Below are positions 47,401-58,687 of a DNA stretch of 64,000 nt, piece by piece. The stretch comes from Theropithecus gelada. Taxonomy: Eukaryota; Chordata; Mammalia; Primates; Cercopithecidae. Every line of letters begins with the position of its first letter. Positions within the stretch are counted from its first letter, which is position 1. The translations under genes were made by a program, and so were the position numbers. Location: the NCBI RefSeq assembly GCF_003255815.1, contig NC_037672.1:109384392-109448391 (forward strand), given 5' to 3'. The notes beneath the pieces were generated by a model that had not been told where the DNA came from, ran no database searches, and saw only the letters and a list, made by a program, of their open reading frames with translations.

Positions 47401-49346
47401 ATACAAATATAGCAAAGTGGTAGTTATCCACTACACCAAAATATGCTTTCTGAGATTTGCATGCATTTTCGTTTTTGTTTGAAACAGTAATGCTTTGGGA
47501 TTTCATTTTAGTAATTAAAAGGAACAAAGATGATATTTTCCAGTATTTATGCAGTGCTCTTTCAAAACTACAAAAAAAATGAGCAAGCAGCTTGCTCATA
47601 ACCAGAAAGGTTGACAAGATTAATTCTTATCTCTGAAGCTTGATTAAGCATCTTAATTAAACCATCACATAACAACGAATTAAGAAATATATATGACAGG
47701 ATAGGTTTTACACACATTGGAGAGTATCTCAACTGTGGTTTAGAATGACTCTAAACTTTGTAACCTAAAATTTTGGAATTAAAAACATTGCCTTTGTTTA
47801 TTAGAAATATAATTAAAACTAATTGAGTTATCTTAAGCAATGCTCACAGCATTGACTGAAACACAAAGAAAACAGAAAATATAGAAAACAACTATTTCTC
47901 ATAAACAGAATTCACATGGAATCCTAATAAAAAGATTTTTTAAGTCAATATATTGTTAATCATCCTAAAATATTAGATAAATACAAAAACTGATTTCTAA
48001 AATTGATCCTCGGTTTGTAAAGTATACATATACAAATGTGAAAAAAACAGAGGAATACAAAACACCAAAAAGATTTCACAACTATATACTAAGAAAAAAT
48101 GAGTAACAGCAAATTCTTTTGAATAAATATAAGAGGGAGAAAGGGATGAGAGAAGGATTTGGAAGCTCATTCATTTAAAAAATAAAACTAGACAACAGAC
48201 TGCCAAAGAAAATGTTTCTTTGGGATCCCAAAACAACTCTAAAACGTTGCTAAGGTGTATCTGAAAGACGTGTCTGTTTGTCTGTTTGTTTGTTTATGTA
48301 TTATCTCCTATCTAAAAGGAAAGTAAGCAAGAAAGGTAAATATGGTAGCTGTGGAAAAGGAGGTTTCAAGTACAATTAATGGAAGATGTTCACCATGAAC
48401 ATTACATTATCAGCTATCATCACTGTCACCAAAAATGACACTATGCAAGATTTAAAGAGGGAAGCAAAATAAGAAAGACTGCTGAGGATTACGTTAGGCT
48501 ATTATCTTCAGAAATATGATCAAAAAATCATAGATTTTGTGTAACTTTTCCTTAATTCTTTCAGATTTAAAAATATGATGCCTAAGTTTACTTTTCAAGT
48601 AGATTATAAATCAAAGTTTTGGGGAAAAGGAAAGTTCTAAGACTGTAAACAAGCACCAATATCCAAATGCTGGTATCATACTCACTATCAAAACTTTGCA
48701 AAGAGCTCCATCTTCAGGTCTTTCACTATATGCTGGGCTTCCTTGTAAAGGTATCTATTCTTCTCTTCCCTCATAGACTGTAAATGTCTTATGTAATCAA
48801 GTTATTGCTCAAACATTTCTATTCCTGAGAATGCACCAATGGGAGAGCATTTGTTCCACGGTTATTCCCTGAGTTTAATTCTAAAGACGGAGGGCTAAAG
48901 GCAAAAGGCCTCTTCATTTTCTAGGTTTAGAAGCAACTACATTATTATATTTTTCTCATCTTCCAGTATTTTCTTTATCTTCCAGTTTCTCAAATTTTGT
49001 ATTAAAGTTCTTAAATACAACATTTACAAGCTGTGACTAAAGCAAAATAGGGGGACTTGAGCAATTTTCTTCCTACTAATTATTTCTTTCTCTAATTGTT
49101 TCCCCGTGCTTATTAATGTCAGAGATAGTGATCATATAAAAGAATCTGGAAAGAATTATACGGAACAAACTAATCTGATATATTTTAAAATCCTGACTTA
49201 TTAATCTTTAGACTCTGCTGCAAGTTATTTGGCCTCTTATCTCAAAGAATGACACGCATCCCAGACAGACCTGCTTTCTGATCTCACACGTCTAAAAATT
49301 ACCGTATTTATTCATTGAGCCAAGCAACTCCTGGAATAGAGGTATA
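47401..49346. other. unique AT-rich sequence
   Basis: No gene and no repeat family recognised. A short TGTCTGTTTGTTTGTTTATG run lies near 48272. Confidence 0.45.
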
Positions 49347-49358
49347 AAAGAAAGAAGA

Positions 49359-49639
49359 GGCCGGGCGCGGTGGCTCACGCTTGTAATCCCAGCACTTTGG
49401 TAGGCCGAGGCGGGCGGATCACGAGGTCAGGAGATCCAGACCATCCTGATTAACCCGGTGAAACCCTGTCTCTACTAAAAATACAAAAAAAAATTAGGCA
49501 GGCGTGGTGGCGGGCGCCTGTAGTGTAGTCCCAGCTACTCCAGAGGCTGAGGCAGGAGAATGGCGTGAACCCAGGAGGCGGAGCTTGCAGTGAGTCCAGA
49601 TAGCACCACTGCACTCAGCCTGGGCGACAGACCGAGACT
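49359..49639 (+). mobile_element. AluY-like SINE without A-tail
   Basis: Begins GGCCGGGCGCGGTGGCTCAC and stops at GACAGACCGAGACTT, about ten bases short of the usual end. It contains a 5-base repeat (CCTGTAGTGTAGTCCC) and the GAGATCCAGACCATCC variant also seen in the young Alu at 19539. Confidence 0.95.
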
Positions 49640-50160
49640 TAATCATGCTGCTATAAAGACACATGCACAGGTATGTTTAATGCGGCACTATTCACAAGAG
49701 CAAAGACTTGGAACCAACCCAAATGTCCATCAATGACAGACTGGATTAAGAAAATGTGGCACATATACACTATGGAATACTATGCAGCCATAAAAAAGGA
49801 TGAGTTCATGTGCTTTGTAGGGACATGGATGCAGCTGGAAACCATCATTCTCAGCAAACTATCACAAGAACAGAAAACCAAACACCACATGTTGTCACTC
49901 ATCGGTGGGAATTGAACAATGAGAACACTTGGACACAGGAAGGGGAACATCACACACCGGGGCCTGTCCTGGGGTAGGGGGAGGGGGTAGAGATTGCATT
50001 AGGAATACACCTAATGTAAATTACTAGTTAATGGATGCAGTACACCAACATGGCACATGTATACATATGTGAGAAACCTGCACGTTGTGCACATGTACCC
50101 TAGAACTTAAAGTATAATAAAAAATAAATAAAAATAAATAAATAAAAACAAAAACTATCT
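49640..50160 (+). mobile_element. L1 (L1PA-like) 3' end
   Basis: Begins abruptly at AATCATGCTGCTATAAAGAC and runs through the end of ORF2 and a 3' UTR (GGCACATGTATACATATGTG, TGTACCCTAGAACTTAAAGT) to an AATAAAAATAAATAAAT tail. About 500 bases of the usual 6 kb. Confidence 0.95.
49673..49915 (+). pseudogene. L1 ORF2 C-terminal remnant
   Basis: An 80-codon frame covering the last part of ORF2, with KTWNQPKCPSMTDWIKKMWH, IYTMEYYAAIKKDEFMCF and the normal terminus LIGGN followed by a stop. The reverse transcriptase and endonuclease are absent. It is a truncation product of retrotransposition with no expected function. Confidence 0.9.
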
Positions 50161-50181
50161 AAAGAAAGAAAGAAAGAAGAG

Positions 50182-51452
50182 ACTCTTCCAATCAAGCAGA
50201 AATATTTACACAGTTAAGCATGCAAATCTACTACTGTCCATAATGACCATTAAAATTTCACATATGTTAAGTTCTCTTAACATATTGTAATGGTTTCCAT
50301 GGGGATATTTCCATATCATGATTACATGAGTAAAACACTCATTCAACAAAAAGAAATATATCTGGCATGAAATATTAAGTATTCTCCTCATACAGACAAT
50401 TAAGAAATTGCAGTATTGCAAGGCAGGGTAAGTATGTAAATTTCTACAACGAAATGTTAAGACAATACCTGCACCAAGCCTCAGCTCCTCAGAACAACTC
50501 TAGCAAAAGGTCAGAAAAAGAACCATTGAATCTCAGGTTTGGAAAAACCATTAAAGATAATTTAATCCAACCACACTTCTAAAGACAGATCGCTTCTAAT
50601 GACCTCTTCTAACAGGTTATCCACTAGTTCATAGCTCCCAACCACTCCCCTGAGCTTTTCCTTCTCCATCTTAACCAGTCACAATTCAGTGATCCTTCCA
50701 TATCTAATGATTTGAAGTCCTTCATCTTCTTGCTCCTTTCCTCTGGAGGAAGTATTTTGATACATTTTTGAAAGTGTGATGCCCAGGACTGAATACAGTC
50801 CTCTAGAAGTGACCTTCACAGAGCTGGGAGGAGTGATCTAACACCTTTTCCAGAGTAGATGATATATTTTTATCAATATAAGTTAGCTTTACTTAAATTC
50901 ATTTTAATCAGAAAAAGGGGTAAAGGACAAGGAGGACACCAAGGGGTTATTGCTTGCTAACCAAATGCGGATGTTTTCTATTCTTACATTCCTCTCTCTG
51001 CCATTGTTGATTGCATAAAGAAAACTATAGTCATAAGTACGCTCTCTAGAAAACTGAATGTATCAAATCATAAATATGTTATTTAGAAAAACAAATATAT
51101 TTTTTCTTATGCTGAGCTATTAAGCTGTATGAGGAATTTTTATAAATTTTGGTGTGGTTTATTAAAAACATAATAAAATGTTCTCATTTCTTTTGTCTAG
51201 AAAGAATTAGTGTTTGCTAAAAAATTTACATGTAAAATATAACTTCTAAAATAGAAGGAGTTGACCTGATTTATAATTATATCAATACCATAAAACTAAA
51301 CTAGAAGAAATAACTTAGAGTACCTCTGTTTATTGCTAAAAAAAGATTAAAACCAAACCAACCAAATTGTTTCTTTGTTTCTTATCAGCGATAGCATAAA
51401 TTGAATCCAATGAGACTCATGTATTAAACCTATAAAGCCAATAAAATAGATT
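50182..51452. other. unassigned; possible ancient repeat in the middle
   Basis: From about 50500 to 50880 the phrases AATTTAATCCAACCACACTT and TGATGCCCAGGACTGAATAC resemble an old mammalian repeat (a CR1/L3-like type) that I cannot name. The rest is unique and AT-rich. Confidence 0.3.
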
Positions 51453-51662
51453 GTGCATACATATACACATTGTGCATATACACACATATACATATCATAT
51501 ACATATATAGATATGGATTATGTACATATAGATGAAACGAGATATATATCTATTATAATACACATAATATATTATATTATATTATATATTATGTGTATAC
51601 TTATATATACTTATATATATTATATTATAAATATAAGTATTTATTTATACATAAATACTTCT
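51453..51662. repeat. AT-rich microsatellite with palindromes
   Basis: ATACAC, ATATAC and TTATAT motifs. Two inverted repeats are clear: ATACACATAATATA at 51558-51571 with its complement TATATTATGTGTAT ending at 51598, and AAGTATTTAT at 51635-51644 with ATAAATACTT at 51651-51660. Confidence 0.85.
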
Positions 51663-52374
51663 CTGTAATATTTTAGAAATAGGCTGTAATGCAAACAAAA
51701 TGCAAAATATAAAGCTGAAAGACTTAGCCACTATCTTCTTTCCCTATATACTTTACATTCTAGAACTCCAAAGTATTTTTCTTTACTGTGTTTAAATCAC
51801 AGTTTGCTATTGTTAAAACCAATCTCTATATCTATATCTATAATCACTTCAAGATGTGGTTGAGGAACATTCCGCATCTGCTGACATTGGAATCATTGAA
51901 GAAGCTGAAATTATTTGAGCCTAATGTTAAGTGGCGGAAAGAAACACAGAGCCCTCTCAATCAATTTCTGGGCCTCCACCTTCCAGTGCACGTGCAGTGC
52001 AGATACTATATGGGCAGTACTTCAGACTCATGAAAAAGGGAAGAGGTGGGGAGTGACAGGAGCGCTGAAACAGCACACTACCCCCTGGAACAGAGCTCCC
52101 TGAATAACTAACTCCGCAACTTAAATGGGGGCTCTGCTGTGAATTCCTATGAAATAAACCAAAACAGAGAATAAGTAAATATTGTCTTTTATGTAGTCTG
52201 AAAACACTAAGTAAATGTATTTGTTTAAACTAGTAGAATCAAGTTGCTGTGATTTCTGCATTAGTCTTCTGAAATTCCTTCATTAGCAGCCAAAATCCTT
52301 TTCAAATTTATGAGACCCACTTAAACCAAAGCTATAAGTCAAAGAGCTATTTGACCAGATTCAATACTATGGGT
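51663..52374. other. unique sequence
   Basis: No recognised repeat. Frames at 51788-52033 and 51915-52103 overlap in different registers and have no domain. Confidence 0.45.
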
Positions 52375-53257
52375 GTGATATTATGATATTACAAGAAATA
52401 TACATGATTCATGGTCAGAGCTCCTAAAACACTTTTAATTCCTAAATAACAATAATGAAACTGAAAGGGTCATCTTTTCTTATTCATAAGAAGACTTCTT
52501 CAATCCCACCTGAGTTTATGTTATTGAGGGGACTTAAGTCTCTAAAGATGGGAGCCTGATGACCAGAGGAGCCAGCCACGTGATTGGAGGGTTGGAACAT
52601 TCAGCCCCAGCTCCCAACCTTGATAGAACGGAGAGTGACTAGAGATTGACTTAATAATCAATGCCTAATCATTTAATCAATCATGCCTATATGGTGAGGC
52701 CTTCATAAACACCCAAAGGGACACGTTTTAAGAGTATCCAGATTCCCAAACACATGGAGGTTCTGGGATGGTGTTGTGCCTGGAGAGAGCGTGGAAGCTC
52801 CAAACACCTTCTCCCATTTGTTGCCCTATGCATCTCTCCCATCTGACTGTTCTTGAGTTGAATTATTTATAATAAGCTGGTAATCTAGTAAGTAAACTGC
52901 TTTCCTGAGCTCTGTAAACCATTCTAGCAAATGGTTGAACCCAAGAAGGGGATCAAGAGAACCTTCAATTGATAGCTGTTCCATTAAAAGTACAGGTGAC
53001 AATTTAGACTTCAACTGTCCTCTGAAGTGGGAGGCAGCCTTGTGGGACTGAGCCCTTAACCTGAAGCACCTGATGCTATCTCCAGGTAGATAGTGTCAGA
53101 ATTGAGTTAAGTTGAAGGACATCAAGTTGATGACTGCAGAGAATTGGAGAAATGCGTGGTATGTGGGGAGGAAATCCACACTTTTGATCACAGAAATTTT
53201 GATATCATGTTGACTGTGAGTATATAAAAAAAAGTTTGTTTTTCCCATTCAACGGGC
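52375..53257 (+). mobile_element. solo LTR of an unnamed ERV-type family
   Basis: Landmarks in order: GATATTATGATATTACAAGA, GAGCTCCTAAAACACTTTTA, GGAGGGTTGGAACATTCAGC, TTTAATCAATCATGCCTATA, CACATGGAGGTTCTGGGATG, CCCTATGCATCTCTCCCATC, AAGCTGGTAATCTAGTAAGT, CTGATGCTATCTCCAGGTAG and ATAGTGTCAGAATTGAGTTA. I recognise this as a common mammalian LTR-like repeat but cannot name it. There is no internal sequence with it. A second, reversed partial copy is at 8270-8655. Confidence 0.65.
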
Positions 53258-53612
53258 ATTTAAATAAACTAAGACATATAAAAAATTATAAGACAATAAA
53301 AAGAGGAAGACAGTAAGGCTTTTCAGTGGAAATGATATAAATTGTAATTTCACTAACCCAAAACACCCTTTCTCAATAAAAAAAACTTGAGGATTTTGTT
53401 TTATTACATTTAATTTAATCACTGAATATTTAAATTGAGGGAAGGAAATAATTTTTCATAATTGGTAATGAAACAATAAATGATTTTCGTACACGATAGA
53501 CTAATTTTAAAGATTTAATCAGTTATACAATGTTCAGCTAGTTGATTTGGCATTATCATTTCATAGAAAATATCCACACCTGACCAGAGTGAAATAATGG
53601 AATTGGTCTATG
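53258..53612. other. unique AT-rich sequence
   Basis: No recognised feature between two LTRs. Confidence 0.45.
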
Positions 53613-53617
53613 CATAT

Positions 53618-54020
53618 TGTCTTGGTCTGTTCCATGCCCCTCTATCAGAATACCACAGACTGGGTAATTTACAAAGAAAAGAAATTTATTTCTTATATTT
53701 CCGGAGGCTGGGAAGTCCAAGGTCAAGGGGCCACACCTGGCAAGGGTCTTCTTGCTTCATCATCTTATGGTGCAAGGCAGAAGGGCAATGGAGTCTGCGT
53801 GGGAGAGAAAGAGAGAGAGAGAAAGGGGAGGGAGAAGAAGTGGGCCAAACTCAACCTTTTATCAGGAACCCCCTGCTGAGATAACCAACCCACTCTAATC
53901 CATTCACAAGGGAGAGCCCTTATAACCTAATCACCTCTAAAGGCTCCACCTCTCAACACTGTTGCACTGGGGATTAAGTTTCCAACACGTGAACTTTGGG
54001 TGCACATTCAAACCACAGCT
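53618..54020 (-). mobile_element. MaLR solo LTR (MST/MLT1-like), antisense
   Basis: Plus-strand landmarks: CCACAGACTGGGTAATTTAC, GGAGGCTGGGAAGTCCAAGG, TGCAAGGCAGAAGGGCAATG, ATAACCTAATCACCTCTAAA, GGCTCCACCTCTCAACACTG and CATTCAAACCACAGCT. This is a MaLR LTR in reverse. It is bracketed by CATAT at 53613-53617 and at 54021-54025, the 5-base duplication expected of the family. The two frames at 53597-53884 are inside it and are not genes. Confidence 0.85.
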
Positions 54021-54025
54021 CATAT

Positions 54026-54394
54026 CCTAAATACTTCTTTATGCCTCTTGAGAAAAATTCACCTTTCTTATGAGCGAAATTCCAAAGGAAAGAAGCAGGA
54101 AAAGAAAAACACAAAATAGAAGAGTCATAGTCTTTTTGTCTATAAAACCATGACTACATAGGAGTGCCTGAATACAAATCTAAATATATTAAAAAGCTTA
54201 TTACACTACTACTTATATACAATATGCTCCTCTTTTGTATAAAACTCAAACTGGTTATCTGAGAAGTAAATATTAAAAGAATAAAATAGTATTACAACAT
54301 CATGACAAAAGCTATCACCCTTTTTAAATTTTTTTGTATTTTTAATTTTCGTGGAAACATAGTAGGTATATATTTATTTGCTATCACCCTTTGT
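54026..54394. other. unique AT-rich sequence
   Basis: No recognised feature. Confidence 0.45.
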
Positions 54395-54595
54395 GAGTGC
54401 TGTTTTCTCAGCATTATACTATGTGTGTTACAAATATTAGTTAGTTTATCATCATGACAACTATTATATACACGTATTTTATTATATCTATTTTCCAGAT
54501 GACAAAGCCAAAGCTAAGTTACGTGTGATGGGTCCAGCACTATCTGTCTGACCCAAAGCTGATCCTCAATCCTGCTTCTCTGCCTTTAAAACATC
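54395..54595 (-). repeat. MIR SINE, antisense
   Basis: CATTATACTATGTGTGTTAC, TATTTTCCAGATGACAAAGC and ATCTGTCTGACCCAAAGCTG follow the MIR reverse complement. Confidence 0.65.
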
Positions 54596-55589
54596 ACTTT
54601 TAAAAAAAAACATACACACACTATGCTTACACACTCATATTGACATATATTCTAAAAATTTGAATTTAATTTGTATGGTCTATATTCTTTTTATGCTCAT
54701 AATACACATTATACTTCTACACATTATATAGAAACACTTCTTACTTTTATTTTTATGGAATTTTTATTGATATCAACAATAACAAAATAGAATTTTAGAC
54801 ATACAAAATTTAATCAACATTAATAATGTTACTGTATTTTAATGCCATACTGAATCATTATATTAAAAATTAGACAATTAAATTATATAATGGAAGCCAA
54901 GCTTTGAGGATATTAAAGTGGTTGCTAAGAAATGAGCAAAAGAAAGAATAAAAGATGGACTTTCTACATCAGAAAAAAGAACGTTGAAAAAAGTCTATGA
55001 AATAAAAATATTCTGAATTGTCATTAATCATTGCAAAACAGTATATTTCACATATTAATCCTCAGGAAAAAACAATAATGAAAGATAGGAAGAGTTTTCA
55101 TAAATCAATACTCTAATTTTTCTTACTTTTCAAAGTGAAGTAGTAAGTACATAAATGTAAGTGTTTTAAAAACGGGGAAAAAATCTAGAGTCAGCATTAT
55201 TGTACTCTGTTAAATAAAACAGTATTTCGAGAGCAGAGATATATTTAGCCATAGAATTTCCTTTTCCTAATTATTGAAAAACATGAAGTTTTACCTTTTA
55301 AGATTAATTTAAATTAACTTTTCTATTAAAGTTTTTGTTTTTCCATTGTTTAAGAACATTTAACCATAGCTTATAACTTTTGAATCCCTCTATACCTATA
55401 TAAAATGATCATGCCTTTGAAATTAAGAACTCCTCTCTGAAGGTGCACCCAAAAGGTTTGGTTTGGTTTGCTTCGCTTATCTTTTGTTTGGTTTGATTTG
55501 GTAGCAGTCAGAATTGGCCTGTTCCCAGGGGAAAGAGTTAGGAAAATTCTGAGCCCCATATTTGGAAAAGTTGTTAGTCTTAAATGTTT
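54596..55589. other. unique AT-rich sequence
   Basis: Very AT-rich, with no gene. A GGTTTGGTTTGGTTTG-type run at about 55456-55502 precedes the GC-rich island. Confidence 0.45.
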
Positions 55590-55830
55590 CTAACCTGGAA
55601 AGAGCGGCTGCCCCATTTGCAATTGCCACTAGGTGGAAGTCAAGCCACTCCCTCCACACAGCCTCTTGCCGCAGTCTCAAGGCCGGCCTTGCCTACGTTT
55701 TATCCAGAGCCGGTGCCTCACTCATGGCCATGTGTGGGCCCCGTGCTGTCTCAGATGCCCACAGAGATGCTGACAGCTGCGTGGGGCCTCAGCCTGCCAC
55801 CTCTCTAAATTTTGAACCTTAGCCAGGAAT
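55590..55830. other. GC-rich island, candidate regulatory element
   Basis: About 240 bases that are clearly richer in G and C than anything within several kilobases, with several CpGs (for example AGAGCGGCTG, GGCCGGCC, GAGCCGGTGC). Two overlapping plus frames (55562-55822 and 55584-55808) run through it without stops, but neither shows a domain, so I do not call a gene. It may be an exon of a non-coding transcript, an enhancer or insulator, or a decayed CpG-rich repeat. Confidence 0.5.
55626..55638 (+). promoter_or_regulatory. CTCF-like core motif
   Basis: CCACTAGGTGGAA in the context TTGCCACTAGGTGGAAG. It fits the CTCF core pattern CCA(C/G)(C/T)AG(G/A)(G/T)GG(C/A)(A/G). The motif alone does not prove binding. 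Confidence 0.5.
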
Positions 55831-56819
55831 GTAAAAAAAAAAAAAGAGTAAGCACCGCAGCCAAGCTCGTGACGACTTGATCACTCCAACGTGTCTAAAT
55901 CATTCTGAAGACTATCCACATAATCGGTATTGCAGATAAGTTTTCTTTTTTTAATCTTTTCTGCCGATGTATTCAAACAGCTCAACAGCTCTTGCTGTTG
56001 CTCCATGAGCTAGGCCCTGTGGAGGGCCACTAACTGCATTAATCAGAGGGAAGCCAACCACAGTGAAATTTCTGTGTAGAACACCAACTTCAGGCAGCGC
56101 ACCCAGGTGGTATCATGAGAAAGGTAAAGCTTTGCAGACCAACCCCAATCAGCATCTGCATCTTGACCCTGATAATCAAGGCAGCATCTGCTCAAGCCAG
56201 ATGAGCAGCTCAAGGCACAATAGCTCAAACTATTCTTTAATTCAGGTTTCAGAAAGAAAATAAAGGGAGTTATTGAGTAATCACTCAAACTATGATACCA
56301 AATGAGATCTATGAATAATTATATACAATTACATAGATAACTTGAGTGTAATAATATGTATATACTAAAACTACAGTACATGTACAGTAAGGTTCAAATA
56401 TAAATTTCAAATTAGCTCCTCCATAAAAATGGGTAAAAATTCACAGCAAAAATGTGGCCTCTATTCTGGTGCATTCAGGTTCCCCTGTCGCTTTGCACTG
56501 CCCATGTTTGTTTATTTTTAAAACCTCTTCTCTGTGCTCCAGTTCTTTCCATACCATGTGAAAACACCAAAAAGCTGGTTTTTAATATGAGGACTGTAAA
56601 CCAGTTCTCTCCTTACAAAGTTGATCAGTGTTCATTTCTACTGCAATTATTTTTGGTAGATGCCTTCTGGGGCTTGTTCACTCCAATATATTCTTTTCTG
56701 AAAATGCCAGCCACTATTTACTCTCTGGTAACATGGCTCCATGACTCCAGACCTGCCAGTCTGAGAGCTCTCCTCTGAGCATACTGTAACTCACTTCTTT
56801 TATTCAGCACCCAGGACAG
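55831..56819. other. unique sequence, no gene called
   Basis: Moderate GC to about 56250, then AT-rich. The 108-codon frame at 56452-56778 has no signal, domain or repeat that I recognise, and its codon use looks random. Confidence 0.4.
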
Positions 56820-57070
56820 TGTTGTGGCTTAGGGCAGACTCTAAAACCAAGCTCTTTAGATATGAGTCCTTGCTTTGTCACTAACTTAGCTGTATGGCCT
56901 TAAGAGATCTACAGGGCTTTCCTTTGCTCCAGATGCCTCATCTATATAATGGGGATAATTGGATCTTACTAGTAGTGTTCTGTAAGAATTAAAATACCTA
57001 ATTCACATAAGGCACTTGGAACTAAGTGTGGCATGTGTTAAGCACTTAACAAATGTTACCTATTTTATTC
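56820..57070 (+). repeat. MIR SINE, sense
   Basis: GTGGCTTAGGGCAGACTCTA, CCTTGCTTTGTCACTAACTT, GCTGTATGGCCTTAAGAGAT, CCTCATCTATATAATGGGGA and TAAGCACTTAACAAATGTTA span nearly a full MIR. Confidence 0.85.
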
Positions 57071-57642
57071 TGCACATTTGACAACTACTAGTCAACTAAT
57101 TTGAGAGAAAATATCGGAATGCAATACCCATGTGGTGGCCCTGATTTCTTTAACTGGAGGGAGATGTTTCTCATCTACGTTGTTGCATCATCAAGAAGAT
57201 ATGAGCAAATTCCAACTTTTGAGAGGCTACGAAGCTCAACCAAGGCTAAATCATTGTATTATGTCCTAAAGGCCATTATTAAATTTTGGTTGCCATTCCA
57301 AGTTGTTTCTCTCTAGCTGCTGAACTACAAGATAAAATTTCATTCTATTTTGACTCATCACATCTTTAGAAAAGCTGTGAGATCATGTTATTAAATCCTG
57401 GTGGGCAACCAAGAACCCTGGGAAGACTTTTAGGAAAGTGACTTCCTGGTTGAAGCATGGAGAGTGTCTACTGTTAGCAATAATAGGGAGGATGTGAGGG
57501 AAAACTAAATCTTGCTTGTTTCCCCTGGGAAATGTAAGATCTACTTGTTCATATTTAGGAGAAAGCTACTGAAGTTTTGGATTAAACCTGGGCCTTGTCT
57601 GCATGGCTCCCTCAGGTTAGTAACTACTTAAAGGAAGCAGTT
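57071..57642. other. unique sequence
   Basis: No recognised feature. The frame at 57101-57316 has no domain. Confidence 0.45.
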
Positions 57643-57955
57643 GACCGGGCATGATGGCTCACACCTGTAATCTCAGCACTTTAGGAGGCCGAGGCAGGTG
57701 GATCACGAGGTCAGGAGTTTGAGACCAGTCTGACCAACACAGTGAAACCCCAGCTCTACTAAAAATACAAAAATTAGCCAGGTGTGATGGCACGCACCTA
57801 TAGTCCCAGCTACTCAGGAGGCTGAGGTGGGAGAATCGCTTGAACCCAGGAAGCAGAGGTTGCAGTGAGCCGAGACTGCGCCATTGTACTCCAGCCTGGG
57901 TGACAGAGTGAGACTCCATCTCAAAAAGAAAAAAAAGAAGGAAGGAAGGAAGGAG
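57643..57955 (+). mobile_element. AluS-like SINE
   Basis: Full dimer from GACCGGGCATGATGGCTCAC to GAGTGAGACTCCATCTC, then an AAAAAGAAAAAAAAG and (GGAA)n tail. A left flank AAAGGAAGCAGT and a right flank AAGGAAGGAGTAG give a weak target duplication. Confidence 0.95.
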
Positions 57956-57973
57956 TAGTACCTGGTCTGGGGT

Positions 57974-58456
57974 TGTGGTTATTTTTATGTGTCAACTTGG
58001 CTAGGCCAGAGACCCACATACTTGATCAAACACATCTGGATATGGCTGTGAAGCAATTTAAATCAGCTGACTTTGAATAAAGCAAATTACCCTCCATAAT
58101 GTGGTGGCCTCATCCAATCAGCTGAAGGTTTTCAGAAAAAAAAACTGATATCCCCTGAGAAAAAGGGAACTCTGTCAGTAGACTGCCTTTGAATTCAAAC
58201 TGCAGTATCAACTTTTTCCTGAGCTTCTGGCTTGCCTGCCTACTTCATAGATTTTGTACTGTCCAGCTTCCACAATCACATAAGCCAACTCCCTAAAACA
58301 AAGATTTATTTCAATATAGATAGATATCTATATAGATATGTATACATATCCATATATGTAAAAATCTATATATGGGTATATAGATATATATGTATATATG
58401 CACGTTTTATACACATACATCTTGTTGGTTCTGTTTCTCTGGAGAACCCTAATACA
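57974..58456 (+). mobile_element. MLT1-like solo LTR
   Basis: TGTGGTTATTTTTATGTGTC, AACTTGGCTAGGCCAGAGAC, AAAGCAAATTACCCTCCATA, GTGGCCTCATCCAATCAGCT and TTGGTTCTGTTTCTCTGGAG with AACCCTAATACA follow a MaLR-like LTR. Its normally short TA-rich stretch has grown to about 90 bases. The subfamily is uncertain. Confidence 0.7.
58312..58403. repeat. TATA/TAGA microsatellite inside the LTR
   Basis: ATAGATAGATATCTATATAG, ATATGTATACATATCC and ATATATGTATATATGC repeats expanded within the LTR. The histidine- and tyrosine-rich frames 58232-58647 come from it. Confidence 0.85.
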
Positions 58457-58686
58457 CCTAGCTTCTGAGAGTGCATTACTAAATATTGACAACCTAGATG
58501 TACTAGGTCCAGAGGGTGAGTTGCCCCTGTCTTTCTCCATTTCCTCTGGGTGGATATCAGATGATACATGTTTTGTAATTGTCTTTGTAAAAGGGCAGAG
58601 ACTGGCCCAGCTCGTGGGCCTCCATAAAGTGACAGCTCACCCAGCACTGAGAATGGTTTGCTGAATTTACATTAAAAACAGTGTAA

Positions 58687-58687
<1 letters not shown>
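58457..58687. other. unique sequence
   Basis: Short gap of unassigned DNA between the LTR and the CA repeat. Confidence 0.4.

Larger units (their letters stand above)
49347..50181 (+). mobile_element. candidate Alu-L1 chimeric insertion
   Basis: An Alu without its A-tail is joined directly to a 5'-truncated L1 3' end in the same orientation, and the pair is bracketed by AAAGAAAGAAGAG at 49347-49359 and 50169-50181. There is only one A-rich tail, at the far 3' end. This is the structure expected when L1 reverse transcriptase starts on L1 RNA and switches to an Alu RNA. The bracket is low-complexity, so chance similarity is possible. Confidence 0.6.

Noticed and set aside
53597..53884. Two overlapping frames of 89 and 95 codons
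   Set aside because: They lie within an antisense MaLR LTR, whose non-coding sequence explains them.
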